Shown: in pieces, positions 25,518 to 33,100 of the stretch
Layout of the letters: each line of letters opens with the position of its first letter
Numbering within the stretch: the first letter of the stretch is position 1
From: Nitrospira sp.
GTDB taxonomy: Bacteria > Nitrospirota > Nitrospiria > Nitrospirales > Nitrospiraceae
Direction of reading: 5' to 3'
Assembly: GCA_030123625.1 (NCBI GenBank)
Contig: CP126121.1
Location: 4,132,179-4,196,178, forward strand
DNA length: 64,000 nucleotides
Made by a program: the position numbers and the translations under genes
Notes under the pieces: generated by a model
Databases searched by the model: none
What the model was told of the DNA's origin: nothing
Seen by the model: the letters and a program-made list of their open reading frames with translations, nothing else

Positions 25518-26820
25518 TTGCGAGCCCATCTCCGGGCTTGATACGCAACCACAGGATTCCACCGAGCAGAGCAATGGCGGCAGCGAGGCCGAGGGAAGCG
25601 CCCCAACCCCACCGGTGCGCGAGCCATGGCGTGAGCGTTGGAGAAATCGCTCCGCCGAGATTGGCCCCCATATTCATGAGGCCTGAGAGGGTGCCGGCGT
25701 GGGTCGGTGATAGATCGCTCATCGAGGACCAATATGCGCCGACCGTGAAATAGAGCCAACCGGCACCCAATGACAAACTCGCGATGGCGAGATAAGGAGA
25801 TTCTACAGCGGCACCCAGGGCGATGGAGCCCGCTGCCAGCCCCATACCGATCATGCCCACTATCTGACGGCCTTTCGTCACTCCTCGCCGAATCGCCAAT
25901 CGATCAGTGACCCATCCGCCGAGCGGACAGGATAGAAGGATTGCGAGAAAGGGAGCGGCACCAAACAATCCGCCTCGTAACACACTGAAGCCTCGCTCGT
26001 TGACAAGGTAGAGATAGAACCAGGACATGTAGACATAGGCGACGTAGCCCAAGCATCCGTAACTCAGCGTCAGCCACCACACACTTGGTGTCCTTCGTAG
26101 GATCGCCCACGGTATCAAAGGGCTGGTTGAAGCAACTGGAGTTGGAGACGGGGTTGCTTTGTCATGAGGGGGCAAGAGGTGATGTGATGATGGGTGATCG
26201 GCGACCGAGAACCACCAGATGACTGCGAGGATGAACCCTATCCCACTTGAAACATAAAAGGCGGATTGCCAACCATAGTTGACCATAATCCACGCGGTGA
26301 CCGGCGGAGTGATCGCGGCGCCGACCCCGATTCCTCCGATAGCGATGCCGATGCCGAGACCGCGCTCGTGAGCGGGAAGCCAGTCGGTGACGGCGCGGTT
26401 AAAGGTCGGTAATGCCGCCGCTTCTCCGACACCGAGAAGAAATCTGACAAGGGCCAACGCTCCGACGATTCCAAGCGGCGCGGCCAGGAACGAGGTTGCG
26501 GCAACGGCCGTCCAGGCGGTAAAGCAGGACCACCAGACCAGTGCGATCATAAGGACGACGCGAACGCCCCAGCGATCACCGAGCCACCCGCCAGGAATCT
26601 GGAACAAGGCGTATCCGACGACGAATGCGGAGAAGACAAATCCCATCTCCTGATCCGTCAGTCCCAACGCCGGCATCATCTGACGCGCGGTGACCGAAAT
26701 ATTGACGCGATCGATGTACGTGACGACGCTGATGGCGAAGAGGAGCCCGAGAATCAGACAACGTAGGGGCGAAGGAGATGCGGCGTCTTTGGGATTCGTG
26801 AAGGTCCTCTCGTTCGCCAT
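25498..26820 (-). CDS. MFS transporter, anion:cation symporter-like
   Basis: The protein of about 440 residues has 12 predicted membrane helices and the GGWLGDRWGVR motif A of the major facilitator superfamily after helix 2. A second DR motif (GGWVTDRLAIRRG) lies in the C-terminal half. SVVTYIDRVNISVTARQM and PTFNRAVTDWLPAHERG match the anion:cation symporter group (glucarate, hexuronate or phthalate type). The substrate cannot be assigned. The ATG at 26820 is preferred as the shortest start ahead of helix 1. ATG 26850 and a longer frame to 26931 are in phase. The C-terminal codons lie in a heptamer repeat. Confidence 0.8.
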   Translation of the reverse strand: MANERTFTNPKDAASPSPLRCLILGLLFAISVVTYIDRVNISVTARQMMPALGLTDQEMGFVFSAFVVGYALFQIPGGWLGDRWGVRVVLMIALVWWSCFTAWTAVAATSFLAAPLGIVGALALVRFLLGVGEAAALPTFNRAVTDWLPAHERGLGIGIAIGGIGVGAAITPPVTAWIMVNYGWQSAFYVSSGIGFILAVIWWFSVADHPSSHHLLPPHDKATPSPTPVASTSPLIPWAILRRTPSVWWLTLSYGCLGYVAYVYMSWFYLYLVNERGFSVLRGGLFGAAPFLAILLSCPLGGWVTDRLAIRRGVTKGRQIVGMIGMGLAAGSIALGAAVESPYLAIASLSLGAGWLYFTVGAYWSSMSDLSPTHAGTLSGLMNMGANLGGAISPTLTPWLAHRWGWGASLGLAAAIALLGGILWLRIKPGDGLARDSAEC

Positions 26821-26936
26821 CGTTCCACTATCGGATTCATCCGGATTCATTGGACGAGTGGTTGTTCCGGGATCGGCAGGCGTTGAGGAATTGGATAGCG
26901 TGCCGCCTCTGTCAAAGAGGCGGCACAGCAAAGCGG

Positions 26937-27614
26937 TCAGTTGGTGACGATGTCAAGTAACTCCACTTCGAAGACTAACGTGGCTCCCGGCTTAATGACC
27001 GGCGGTGAACCTGCATCACCATAGGCCAGATTGGACGGACACACCAGTCGGCTCTTTCCCCCGACTTTGATCTGTTGAACTCCCTCTGTCCAACACTTGA
27101 TGACCTTGTTCAACGGAAATGTCGCCGGTTCCCCTCGCTTGATGGAACTATCGAATACCGTTCCATCGGTCAAGGTGCCATGGTAGTGGACCTTGACGGT
27201 ATCCGTGGCTTTTGGCGTCGCTCCGGTACCGGGCTTGATGGGGGTGATGATGATCCCTGACTCCGTTTTCGTCGCTCCTTTTTCCGAAGCCGCCTTTGCC
27301 GTAAATGTGGCTCCTGCTTTCTTCTCACTCTCGGCAGCGACAGCCAAACGAGCCTGCTGCAGTTGTTGAATCTTCGGCCCAAATGTTTGGAGGTCGACTT
27401 TTTGAGGGCGCTTCAGAACGCCGTCGGTGATGCCATGTTTGACCATATCGAGTTCGGTCTCGCTTAAGGCAAAGGTTCCCAACGATTGGCTGATGGCCAA
27501 TCCAAGAGCATACAAGGTTTTCTGGTCATCATTGACCGGATCTGATGAGGCGGCCAGTAGCGGGGTCGTGAGAAGGAAAAACCCTATGGCAAAACATAAT
27601 AGACGATTTCTCAT
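26937..27614 (-). CDS. FKBP-type peptidyl-prolyl isomerase, exported
   Basis: The 225-residue protein has a signal peptide (TTPLLAASS). An N-terminal FKBP_N-type helical dimerisation region covers about residues 30-110, and a C-terminal FKBP domain contains VKVHYHGTLTDGTVFDSS, GWTEG-like CWTEGVQQIKVGGKSRLVCPSNLAYG and LVFEVELLDI. It resembles FkpA/Mip periplasmic folding catalysts. Two cysteines (CWTEG and LVCPS) flank the active site and could form a disulfide. AAAGGA precedes the ATG at about ten bases. It lies just downstream of tRNA-Ser on the opposite side of a short spacer. Confidence 0.9.
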   Translation of the reverse strand: MRNRLLCFAIGFFLLTTPLLAASSDPVNDDQKTLYALGLAISQSLGTFALSETELDMVKHGITDGVLKRPQKVDLQTFGPKIQQLQQARLAVAAESEKKAGATFTAKAASEKGATKTESGIIITPIKPGTGATPKATDTVKVHYHGTLTDGTVFDSSIKRGEPATFPLNKVIKCWTEGVQQIKVGGKSRLVCPSNLAYGDAGSPPVIKPGATLVFEVELLDIVTN

Positions 27615-27757
27615 GGGGCAGAAGTCCTTTCTTATGAGGGGCGATGGGCAAATGTGGCTCGTAAGAATACGACAGGCTTTTCAACTCTCACAACAGAAAT
27701 CTCATCGAAAAAGGCGAGGAGAGGTCCTATGCTTCCTGCACATACGAGATTGTGGGA

Positions 27758-27850
27758 TGGCGGAGAGGGAGGGATTTGAACCCTCGGTAGAGATTTTGTC
27801 CCTACGGCGGTTTAGCAAACCGCTGCCTTCGGCCACTCGGCCACCTCTCC
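27758..27850 (-). tRNA. tRNA-Ser(GCT)
   Basis: On the minus strand the sequence folds as a class II tRNA of 93 nt with encoded CCA. The acceptor stem GGAGAGG pairs with CCTCTCC, with discriminator G. The anticodon stem-loop CGGTTTGCTAAACCG carries anticodon GCT (reads AGC/AGU). A long variable arm and a GGTTCAAATCC T-loop follow. The variable arm and discriminator G fit serine. Confidence 0.97.
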
Positions 27851-28175
27851 GCATCGGGTTTTCAATAAGTTACGCGGGTCTAAGCACTCGCCTTTCGGGT
27901 GCGGAATGATATCTCGCCGAGAAAGTCCTTCGCGCGGCGTTACACCCTGCGGGTATCGATTTATACGGGATGCCGCTCGTCGTTGTAAACCCCATTCCGC
28001 GTCGGGCTGGTGGGGATGCCGGGTGAGGGCGTCGTGGACGAGGTCGTTCAAGGAATCGTCCGTACGCGACCATTTTTCGCATACGCGCCGATGATCGTCA
28101 AGGTCTTCCGCGCCAGGTCCCCAAGGAGCGTGATTCAGATGGCTTTATTCGAACGAGCGGTGGGAGGCATCGGAC
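27851..28175. other. Gene-free stretch next to tRNA-Ser
   Basis: No convincing gene is visible in these 325 bp: the overlapping frames are rich in Arg and Pro and lack ribosome-binding sites. The region 5' of the tRNA-Ser gene, which is transcribed leftward, must contain its promoter, but I cannot place the boxes. I see no att-like repeat of the tRNA 3' end in this stretch. Confidence 0.5.
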
Positions 28176-28751
28176 TTACAGGTTAGATGGTCGATCGATC
28201 GATGATTGGGCCTTCGTTTCAAGGTTCACGGTGAGAATCCATCCCGGTATCAGGGCTTCCACGATGTCTTGTTTCTCTGTCGGGAGCGCGACGGTTTCCA
28301 CCTCGGGAGGCAACTCGATATCTGGAAACGGCAGCGCACAGCGAGAAAAGTTCAAGAACAACACCTGCAGTTCTTGAGGTACGACGGGATTACTCGCTAA
28401 CTCTTCGATGATCGTCAGCAGCATTCGACTTGGGAACACGATTTGGCCGCTCGCCGTCCGACCGAATTGAATCGGGGATGGTTTCCGTCGAAGCTCGTCA
28501 TCATAGGGATCTGCGGGTAACGGTGAAACGAGCAACAACGAGACCTCAGGGCTATGGGACGGAAGCAAGATGAATCGGCCTAAAATAACATCGCCATTGT
28601 CATTCACATGGCCTTGGGACTGCAGCAGAGTCATCACGTCACCGGCAAAGGCCTCCGCATCGTCCTGAGGTTCAACAAGGCCGTGCTCCATCATGATCTC
28701 AGCCATGTGGGCAAACATCTCTCCCATAGCCGCATCACTATATGGAATCAT
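28176..28751 (-). CDS. Conserved-looking cytoplasmic protein of unknown function
   Basis: I do not recognise this 191-residue protein. It starts with a methionine-rich amphipathic helix (MGEMFAHMAEIMMEH) followed by a predicted alpha/beta body with a proline-rich segment (LPFPDIELPPEVE). There is no signal peptide or membrane span. I chose the ATG at 28751 because AAAGG sits seven bases upstream. The frame extends upstream to a GTG at 28796 with an ATG at 28775 that abuts AAGG. Codon pattern and length support a real gene. It appears to be transcribed alone in a low-density region of small genes. Confidence 0.6.
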   Translation of the reverse strand: MIPYSDAAMGEMFAHMAEIMMEHGLVEPQDDAEAFAGDVMTLLQSQGHVNDNGDVILGRFILLPSHSPEVSLLLVSPLPADPYDDELRRKPSPIQFGRTASGQIVFPSRMLLTIIEELASNPVVPQELQVLFLNFSRCALPFPDIELPPEVETVALPTEKQDIVEALIPGWILTVNLETKAQSSIDRPSNL

Positions 28752-28896
28752 TTTCCGGCCTTTGCTTGCCATCCTTGTCGATCTATCAAGGATCACAAGA
28801 GAGAGTCAAGACAGCAGTCCGCGTCGCCACAATTCAAGTTCAGACAGGACCTTGCCGGTCGAAAAGTTCACCATATACACGTAATGCGATCGCGTT

Positions 28897-29088
28897 GTGC
28901 AACGAGGACGATCGCACCACGGATGGCAGGACAATCTGGCCGAGAGCGTCCTCTATTTAGAGGCTCCATGGGAGGTACGAGTTGAGGCGCTTGGTCGGAT
29001 GAAAGATTTGATCGTCCTGCTTGAGCGGGAGGCCAAAAAATATTTGGATAAACTCGAAAGTAAACTGGTTTCGGCAACGAAAAAGTAA
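28897..29088 (+). CDS. Possible small charged helical protein
   Basis: A 63-codon frame starts with GTG. Its second half (EVRVEALGRMKDLIVLLERE and onward) reads as an amphipathic, lysine- and glutamate-rich helix that looks protein-like. There is no good ribosome-binding site, although an internal ATG at 29002 also falls in frame. It may be a genuine micro-protein or the tail of a decayed gene. No family is recognised. Confidence 0.3.
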   Translation: MQRGRSHHGWQDNLAESVLYLEAPWEVRVEALGRMKDLIVLLEREAKKYLDKLESKLVSATKK

Positions 29089-29107
29089 GGCCTCCGGTCA
29101 GCGAAGC

Positions 29108-29157
29108 GGTAAACCCCGGTAAAAGACGGTAAAGAGCGGTAGAGGACGGTACTACCA
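29108..29157. repeat. Five-fold 10-bp periodic GGTA repeat
   Basis: GGT occurs at exactly 10-base spacing at 29108, 29118, 29128, 29138 and 29148, in the contexts GGTAAACCCC, GGTAAAAGAC, GGTAAAGAGC, GGTAGAGGAC and GGTACTACC. The units are degenerate but the phase is exact, close to one helical turn, as in arrays of phased protein-binding sites. The array lies between a doubtful small ORF and a minus-strand small gene. Confidence 0.7.
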
Positions 29158-29233
29158 GATGCGCAGTTCTCGCTAGTGTTCACAAGGGGCTCGAAGCTTT
29201 TCGCGGGGTTCGAGTTTTTCCATTTCGGGATTT

Positions 29234-29425
29234 TCAAGACCGCTGCTTCCCGCGTTTGGGATTGTCATACACCAACGCTGCACGTTCCTGCTCTGACCAG
29301 AGTCGCACGCCATAGACTTCTTGTAATTCCAACTTGGCTTTCTCGTCGCCCTTTCTCGCCTTTCGAAACAGACTCTGGCGCTGCATGTCTTCTTCCTCTT
29401 GACTCAAGGACCACTGTGCTCCCAT
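29234..29425 (-). CDS. Small hydrophilic protein of unknown function
   Basis: The 63-residue, highly charged protein (acidic SQEEEDMQRQ start, basic middle KARKGDEKAKLELQ) has a strong AAAGGAG ribosome-binding site about seven bases before the ATG, which argues for real translation. The fold is probably helical with a short coiled coil. The motif RKARKGDEKAKLEL resembles the start of Sel1/TPR-like helices, but the protein is too short to assign. It is transcribed leftward away from the next small gene, and 213 bp of unassigned sequence separates them. Confidence 0.6.
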   Translation of the reverse strand: MGAQWSLSQEEEDMQRQSLFRKARKGDEKAKLELQEVYGVRLWSEQERAALVYDNPKRGKQRS

Positions 29426-29638
29426 TTCGAACTCCTTTGTTGTAATTTGCCTTCCCGTAACGGCATCTTAAACGGAGGCGGGTTTGTACATGAATTGGAT
29501 TCCCAATGCAAGCTGTGAACAGGGTACTCCGATTACCGAGAGAAAAAGCGGAGTGGAAAGCGTAATGCACTAATCCGGCAAACGGCGGAAAACGACAATT
29601 AACGGTACACTGCGTTTGAAGACGCTGCCCCCGACTTA

Positions 29639-29974
29639 CTACTCCCTTGGTGTCGCCTCCAAGCGGGGAACTCCTTCGATCACGCAAGTCTGCTCAGGAC
29701 GGTCCAGGTCACGTTCAAGATTGCCGAATGGCTCCACCAGATCGTGTAGGAAGTCCTCCAACAACTCACAGGCGTCTGCTTGCGTGGCAAACGGCCCATA
29801 CCGCCGGGGATACATCCCGGTGACTTCGATTCGTACAAACCAGCCCTCACGTCCGACCTCATCCTTTCCGTGAAACAGCCAGTCTTCGGAGACTGCGCGC
29901 TCGCGATAGTGATGAGGCGGGGATGCAGCACCCTGTTGCTGAGAAACTTTGCGAAAAAGCGAGGCAATGCCCAT
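29639..29974 (-). CDS. Small cytoplasmic protein of unknown function
   Basis: The 111-residue protein begins MGIASLFRKVSQQQG and contains DWLFHGKDEVGREGWFVRIEV and YGPFATQADACELLEDFLHDL in shorter recognisable pieces. These suggest a small alpha/beta domain of the kind that contacts nucleic acid or another protein. I recognise no family. The ATG at 29974 has GGGAGGG five bases upstream. The frame continues a further 34 codons upstream but has no ribosome-binding site there. No obvious operon partner is visible. Confidence 0.6.
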   Translation of the reverse strand: MGIASLFRKVSQQQGAASPPHHYRERAVSEDWLFHGKDEVGREGWFVRIEVTGMYPRRYGPFATQADACELLEDFLHDLVEPFGNLERDLDRPEQTCVIEGVPRLEATPRE

Positions 29975-30619
29975 CAATACCCTCCCTTGTTGCGTGTACG
30001 TTACGCGGCCAGAAAATTCCCAATAAATTAAGCAAGATTTTTGACATGTCCCGCCCATCGAACGGGGCGGTATCATATGGGTGCTTATGTTGTGGTGTCC
30101 AGATTGTCATGGACTGAGTGAACCGATCGAGCGAAGAGCCACCCTGTCATCTGTGACAAGGTCTTCGGGATCGCGACGAGATGGAAGCAGCCGGCTGGAA
30201 CACAAAAAAGCTCTGCCCTCTTCCGAGGGCAGAGCTTTCTCGCACAGCGCAAGGGGCATATTTTGTTCAGTAGTGTCTCACCTACCACTTCAAAACATTC
30301 CCCACGCTGTGTACTGGTCACTCTATCGGCTCCGTGTCTCGGCCAGTACTGTGCAAATCCCTAGAGTAATCCACGGGAGAGATGAACAGTTGCCATAGAA
30401 AATACATACGCAATCGGTACTCTTGTAGGAATGACATGAGTGAAGAAGCAGGTCAGGAATTGCTGAAGAAGTACCGGGAAAATCGTGAGCGCTGACAAGA
30501 CCTGCATGCGCTCTATTGCGCTCCCCCTATGTCTTTTTCTAGTATGAAGCTTCCAAGTCTTCGCTAGGATTGCACGAGCCGGCTCAAACTTTCTTTACGC
30601 ATTGGAGGAGGGCGAAATT
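29975..30619. other. Gene-poor stretch with terminator and unassigned ORFs
   Basis: The 645 bp hold a strong stem-loop (30207-30238) but no gene I can support. A plus-strand frame from 30087 begins MLWCPDCHGL, a CxxC pair, but runs through the terminator stem and loses protein character. A 19-codon frame at 30436-30495 (MSEEAGQELLKKYRE) is too short to call. The last 80 bases must contain the promoter of the YtxH-like gene. Confidence 0.45.
30207..30238. terminator. Strong bidirectional stem-loop terminator
   Basis: A perfect 14-bp stem (AAAGCTCTGCCCTC with GAGGGCAGAGCTTT) with a TTCC loop is preceded by AAAAAA on the left and followed by TTT on the right, so it could terminate in both directions. 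No clear gene ends immediately beside it, which suggests an unrecognised small transcript upstream on either strand. Confidence 0.75.
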
Positions 30620-30928
30620 ATGCGCAGCGAAACCTATAGCAACGAGGGAGGCAAGGAGGTTATTGCTTTTGTAGCTGGAGCATTGATTGGGGCAGGTGTT
30701 GCCATGCTCTTGACTCCGCAACAGGGCACAGAGCTGCGCGGTCGTCTGCGCGACTATGCCAATCGTGCGAAGAATGATCTACTTGATATGGGGCAAGAGG
30801 CATGGGACACCGCCGTGGGACGACGCACGGAATATTATAAGAAGGGAGAAGAGGCCGTTCGCGACGCGGGACATTCGGCGAAGGAATTTGCGAACCAGGT
30901 CCAAGACGTGTCCGAAGAGAGACAATGA
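30620..30928 (+). CDS. YtxH-domain small membrane protein
   Basis: The 102-residue protein has one N-terminal membrane helix (VIAFVAGALIGAGVAMLLTPQQG) followed by a basic, helical, LEA-like tail (LRGRLRDYANRAKNDLLD ...). This is the YtxH/general-stress layout. Family members are anchored in the inner membrane and are induced by stress, and their molecular role is unknown. The ATG at 30620 has a GGAGGAGGG site upstream. A TTG at 30602 precedes that site and is rejected. It is probably monocistronic. Confidence 0.8.
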   Translation: MRSETYSNEGGKEVIAFVAGALIGAGVAMLLTPQQGTELRGRLRDYANRAKNDLLDMGQEAWDTAVGRRTEYYKKGEEAVRDAGHSAKEFANQVQDVSEERQ

Positions 30929-31166
30929 TAACGATCAGATACACTTGCGCTACATCAGCGGGTGAGGGCCATAATGGATCGCCTTCCTTCTAGGCCTCGA
31001 CCCCCAATCCTGCATAATTCAAAGAACAGCATAGACGGCAACCATGGTTGGATTCCTAGGGCTTCCGTGTCCGGACTGTCGAGAGCTGATGATGTAGGTT
31101 TTACGCATGCTCCAAGTAGGAGTGCTGTCATGGACCGGTATGCGTTACTGGGAATGATGGAAACCA

Positions 31167-31343
31167 TTACTTTTTGGTTCGGGTAACAATGCGAGCCTTG
31201 TGAGTGGTCACGCCCTCTGGGCTCAACCATGGGATGCAGCTGGTATCGGGGACTGGCATCGATCTCGATTTGGGGACATAGACCTTTTGTGGCTTCCATC
31301 CCGGTTTGACTGAGGAAGTGCGCTTCGCGGTTTTTTTCGGCAT
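31167..31343 (-). CDS. Small basic Pro/Lys-rich protein, 58 aa
   Basis: A 59-codon frame starts at ATG 31343, directly after GAGGTG, and ends in TAA. The product starts MPKKTAKRTSSVKPGWK and ends RIVTRTKK. It is strongly basic and proline-rich, with no hydrophobic span and a single cysteine. It resembles small nucleic-acid-associated or ribosome-associated proteins in composition only. The ribosome-binding site is very close to the start, so translation is plausible but not certain. The overlapping frame on the same strand looks like a shadow. Confidence 0.45.
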   Translation of the reverse strand: MPKKTAKRTSSVKPGWKPQKVYVPKSRSMPVPDTSCIPWLSPEGVTTHKARIVTRTKK

Positions 31344-31953
31344 CACCTCGTAATTATACCAGCAGAATCTCCTTAGAACCTCGGGATACCCTTAGAGAAA
31401 TGGATATCATAGGACTATCACCAAATTTGTAACCGCTAGGCACTGTAGAGCACTACCCTCCGCCACCCACTGTAAGCCAACGCGGTAATAAGGATCCCTC
31501 CGAAGCTGGTGACCCCAGAGGTGTAAGGATCTTCCTAGTCTTCTTTAACCTGCATTCAGGCAGAATCATATCAGGAGGCGTACAAAAGAGGGTGATGCTC
31601 TGGCTTCGATGTTATGTCATTCGACATAAAAACGACTCAGACAGCGTACGGATGATCACACTTGCTTGAGCTTTTATCTTCCGTAGCCGACTCATCAGCT
31701 CGAAAAATTTTGGCAGGAGGTTCGATGGTCGGACTGCACTGACAGGGTTTCCCTGAAATGCGCCGGATTGGTCTTCCATATTCAGAAACGGAATCGCATA
31801 GCGAAGTTCGACGTGGCTTGGTCGTACAACACCGCTGAGAGCCAGCATGCGAAGGGCCTTCCGTTTTTGTCGAGTGCGCGCTCTATAAACTTGAAATTGA
31901 TGAAGCAGCATGCAGTGACCTCCGTTTTCATGAGCCAAACCCCGCCGCCGAGG
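31344..31953. other. Gene-free or decayed stretch
   Basis: I find no supportable gene in 610 bp. A minus-strand frame at 31612-31938 and a plus-strand frame at 31768-31965 overlap, have no ribosome-binding sites, and match nothing I recognise. An AGGAGG at about 31573 lacks a following start. The stretch may be a remnant of deleted PilZ-type genes like the one at 32.5 kb, but that is a guess. Confidence 0.4.
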
Positions 31954-32154
31954 TCAGGTCCATAGGATGCTCTTGAAATCCGTATCCAGGCTTCGTGGAT
32001 GGCCGCATTGACGACAACGAACGAATACGCTTGAATCTTCAGAAGTCCCGGAAGCTCGAAGGACAAGTCGGTAAGTCTTTGCTCCGCAGAAGGGACAGGC
32101 TTTCCCAGGAATGTTCTTATAGATGGGTCCTAGCTGGTTGAGTTGCTTTTCCAT
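31954..32154 (-). CDS. Small zinc-ribbon protein
   Basis: The 66-residue protein has two CxxC knuckles (CPFCGAKTYRLVL at residues ~19-31 and CRQCGHPRS near residue 48) spaced as a zinc ribbon. There is no other domain. Such proteins bind zinc and often nucleic acid or a partner protein. The ATG at 32154 follows a G-rich GGGGGCGGATA site. The frame also has an ATG at 32172 six codons earlier. The gene stands alone in a sparse region and is followed on its left by an unassigned stretch. Confidence 0.6.
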   Translation of the reverse strand: MEKQLNQLGPIYKNIPGKACPFCGAKTYRLVLRASGTSEDSSVFVRCRQCGHPRSLDTDFKSILWT

Positions 32155-32301
32155 TATCCGCCCCCGATCCATTAACGATGTTGTGATCGGTCTGGTGACC
32201 GAATAAGGCTACATTGGTGCGAGTGGATGATCGATTTCGGCTCACAGCTATGCAAAGCCGTACGTGACTCATATCACCCGATGATTCCCCAGGCCCAAAT
32301 A

Positions 32302-32383
32302 GGGTGAAGGTAGATTTCTTCTGGAGGGAGAAGAAATCTCTTGCTGCTCGCGGGTGGGCATCCGCAAGCAACTACCTTCACCC
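32302..32383. other. 82-nt structured element (three-way-junction fold)
   Basis: A perfect 12-bp outer stem (GGGTGAAGGTAG at 32302 with CTACCTTCACCC at 32372) encloses two hairpins. The first is a perfect 11-bp AGATTTCTTCT/AGAAGAAATCT stem with loop GGAGGG (32312-32339). The second uses TTGC/GCAA and GCGG/CCGC pairs (32341-32371). The first hairpin's stem shares two bases with the outer stem. It has no T-tract. It lies downstream of the PilZ gene, in no convincing ORF. It could be a small structured RNA, a palindromic MITE/REP-type element or a 3' UTR structure. Confidence 0.6.
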
Positions 32384-32465
32384 AAGATTATTCCATCAAA
32401 TGCTTTGATAGATGGCAAGGCCGTAGTTTTCCTAGTCTGACGACTGCTGAGCGTGGCAATCGCGG

Positions 32466-32822
32466 TCACGCGCGAATCATGATGTGGTCGCCTATCCTGG
32501 CTGATGTCGCTAAGTGATTTCCTTCTGAAACGACGAACTGTTTGAGCCGCGCTTGGTCCTTGGGCGAAACAAGAAGAAGGTCGATCTTAATCCACTCATT
32601 CTTGACCCACTGAACCTCGGCTAATTTGAACAGGCTATACACGTCTTCATCGGGAAACCACAGACGGAGTTTGACATAATCGCCGGGGCGTAGCTTTTCA
32701 GGGTTTAGGATGGCAGGGTGAGAGGACGATAGTTCATACACGCAGCCATCGCCTATGAGGCCGTCCGCTCCCTTTGAAAGCACACAGTCAATGCCGATTG
32801 TTGGCAGGAGTCCTGGAGGCAT
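32466..32822 (-). CDS. PilZ-domain-like protein
   Basis: The 118-residue protein has the beta-barrel layout of PilZ proteins: LIGDGCVYELSSSHPAI, LRPGDYVKLRLWFPDED, and an AEVQWVKNEWIKIDLLLVSPKDQARLKQF stretch in shorter pieces. The N-terminal RxxxR c-di-GMP motif and the D/NxSxxG motif are not clearly conserved (ELSSSHPA replaces DxSxxG), so nucleotide binding is doubtful. AAGGAGAG lies five bases before the ATG at 32822. An earlier ATG at 32837 overlaps that site. It probably forms a single-gene unit. Confidence 0.65.
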   Translation of the reverse strand: MPPGLLPTIGIDCVLSKGADGLIGDGCVYELSSSHPAILNPEKLRPGDYVKLRLWFPDEDVYSLFKLAEVQWVKNEWIKIDLLLVSPKDQARLKQFVVSEGNHLATSARIGDHIMIRA

Positions 32823-32929
32823 GCTCTCTCCTTTCATGGAAAGTCTGAATGGTGGGGAACGGTAATACAGGGGTGAGAGTGAGAGCTACTATCCTGGCAG
32901 GTGGAAGAACCGAACTAAAGAGGCATTCA

Positions 32930-33100
32930 CTATGATTCTTCTATCGTCTGACCATCGCATGACGATTATCTCTATAATTCTATATTCACAGTACTTTATG
33001 ATTATTATTTAATGTTACAAATCATATTATTTGGAAGGAGAACTATAAGTTTAATCTTTGATTGCATTTCGTCTTTGTTTGGTAAGCGGACTTTAACGAC
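32930..33100. other. Strikingly AT-rich promoter-like segment
   Basis: About 170 bp are far more AT-rich than the surroundings (runs such as TATTATTTAATGTTACAAATCATATTATTTGG). The segment lies beyond the 3' end of NDH-2 and upstream of the PilZ gene, which is transcribed away from it. A GGAAGGAG at about 33035 has no start codon at usable distance. It may be a promoter/UP-element region or a remnant of transferred DNA. Confidence 0.4.

Noticed and set aside
29101-29160. CRISPR-like array
   Set aside because: The periodic GGTA units are 10 bp long with no spacers, so this is not a CRISPR array.
30436-30495. 19-residue frame MSEEAGQELLKKYRENRER
   Set aside because: Only a weak ribosome-binding site, too short for a confident call, and no terminator or conserved context.
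31612-31938. 108-codon minus-strand ORF
   Set aside because: No ribosome-binding site, biased composition and an overlapping frame on the other strand; not supportable as a gene.
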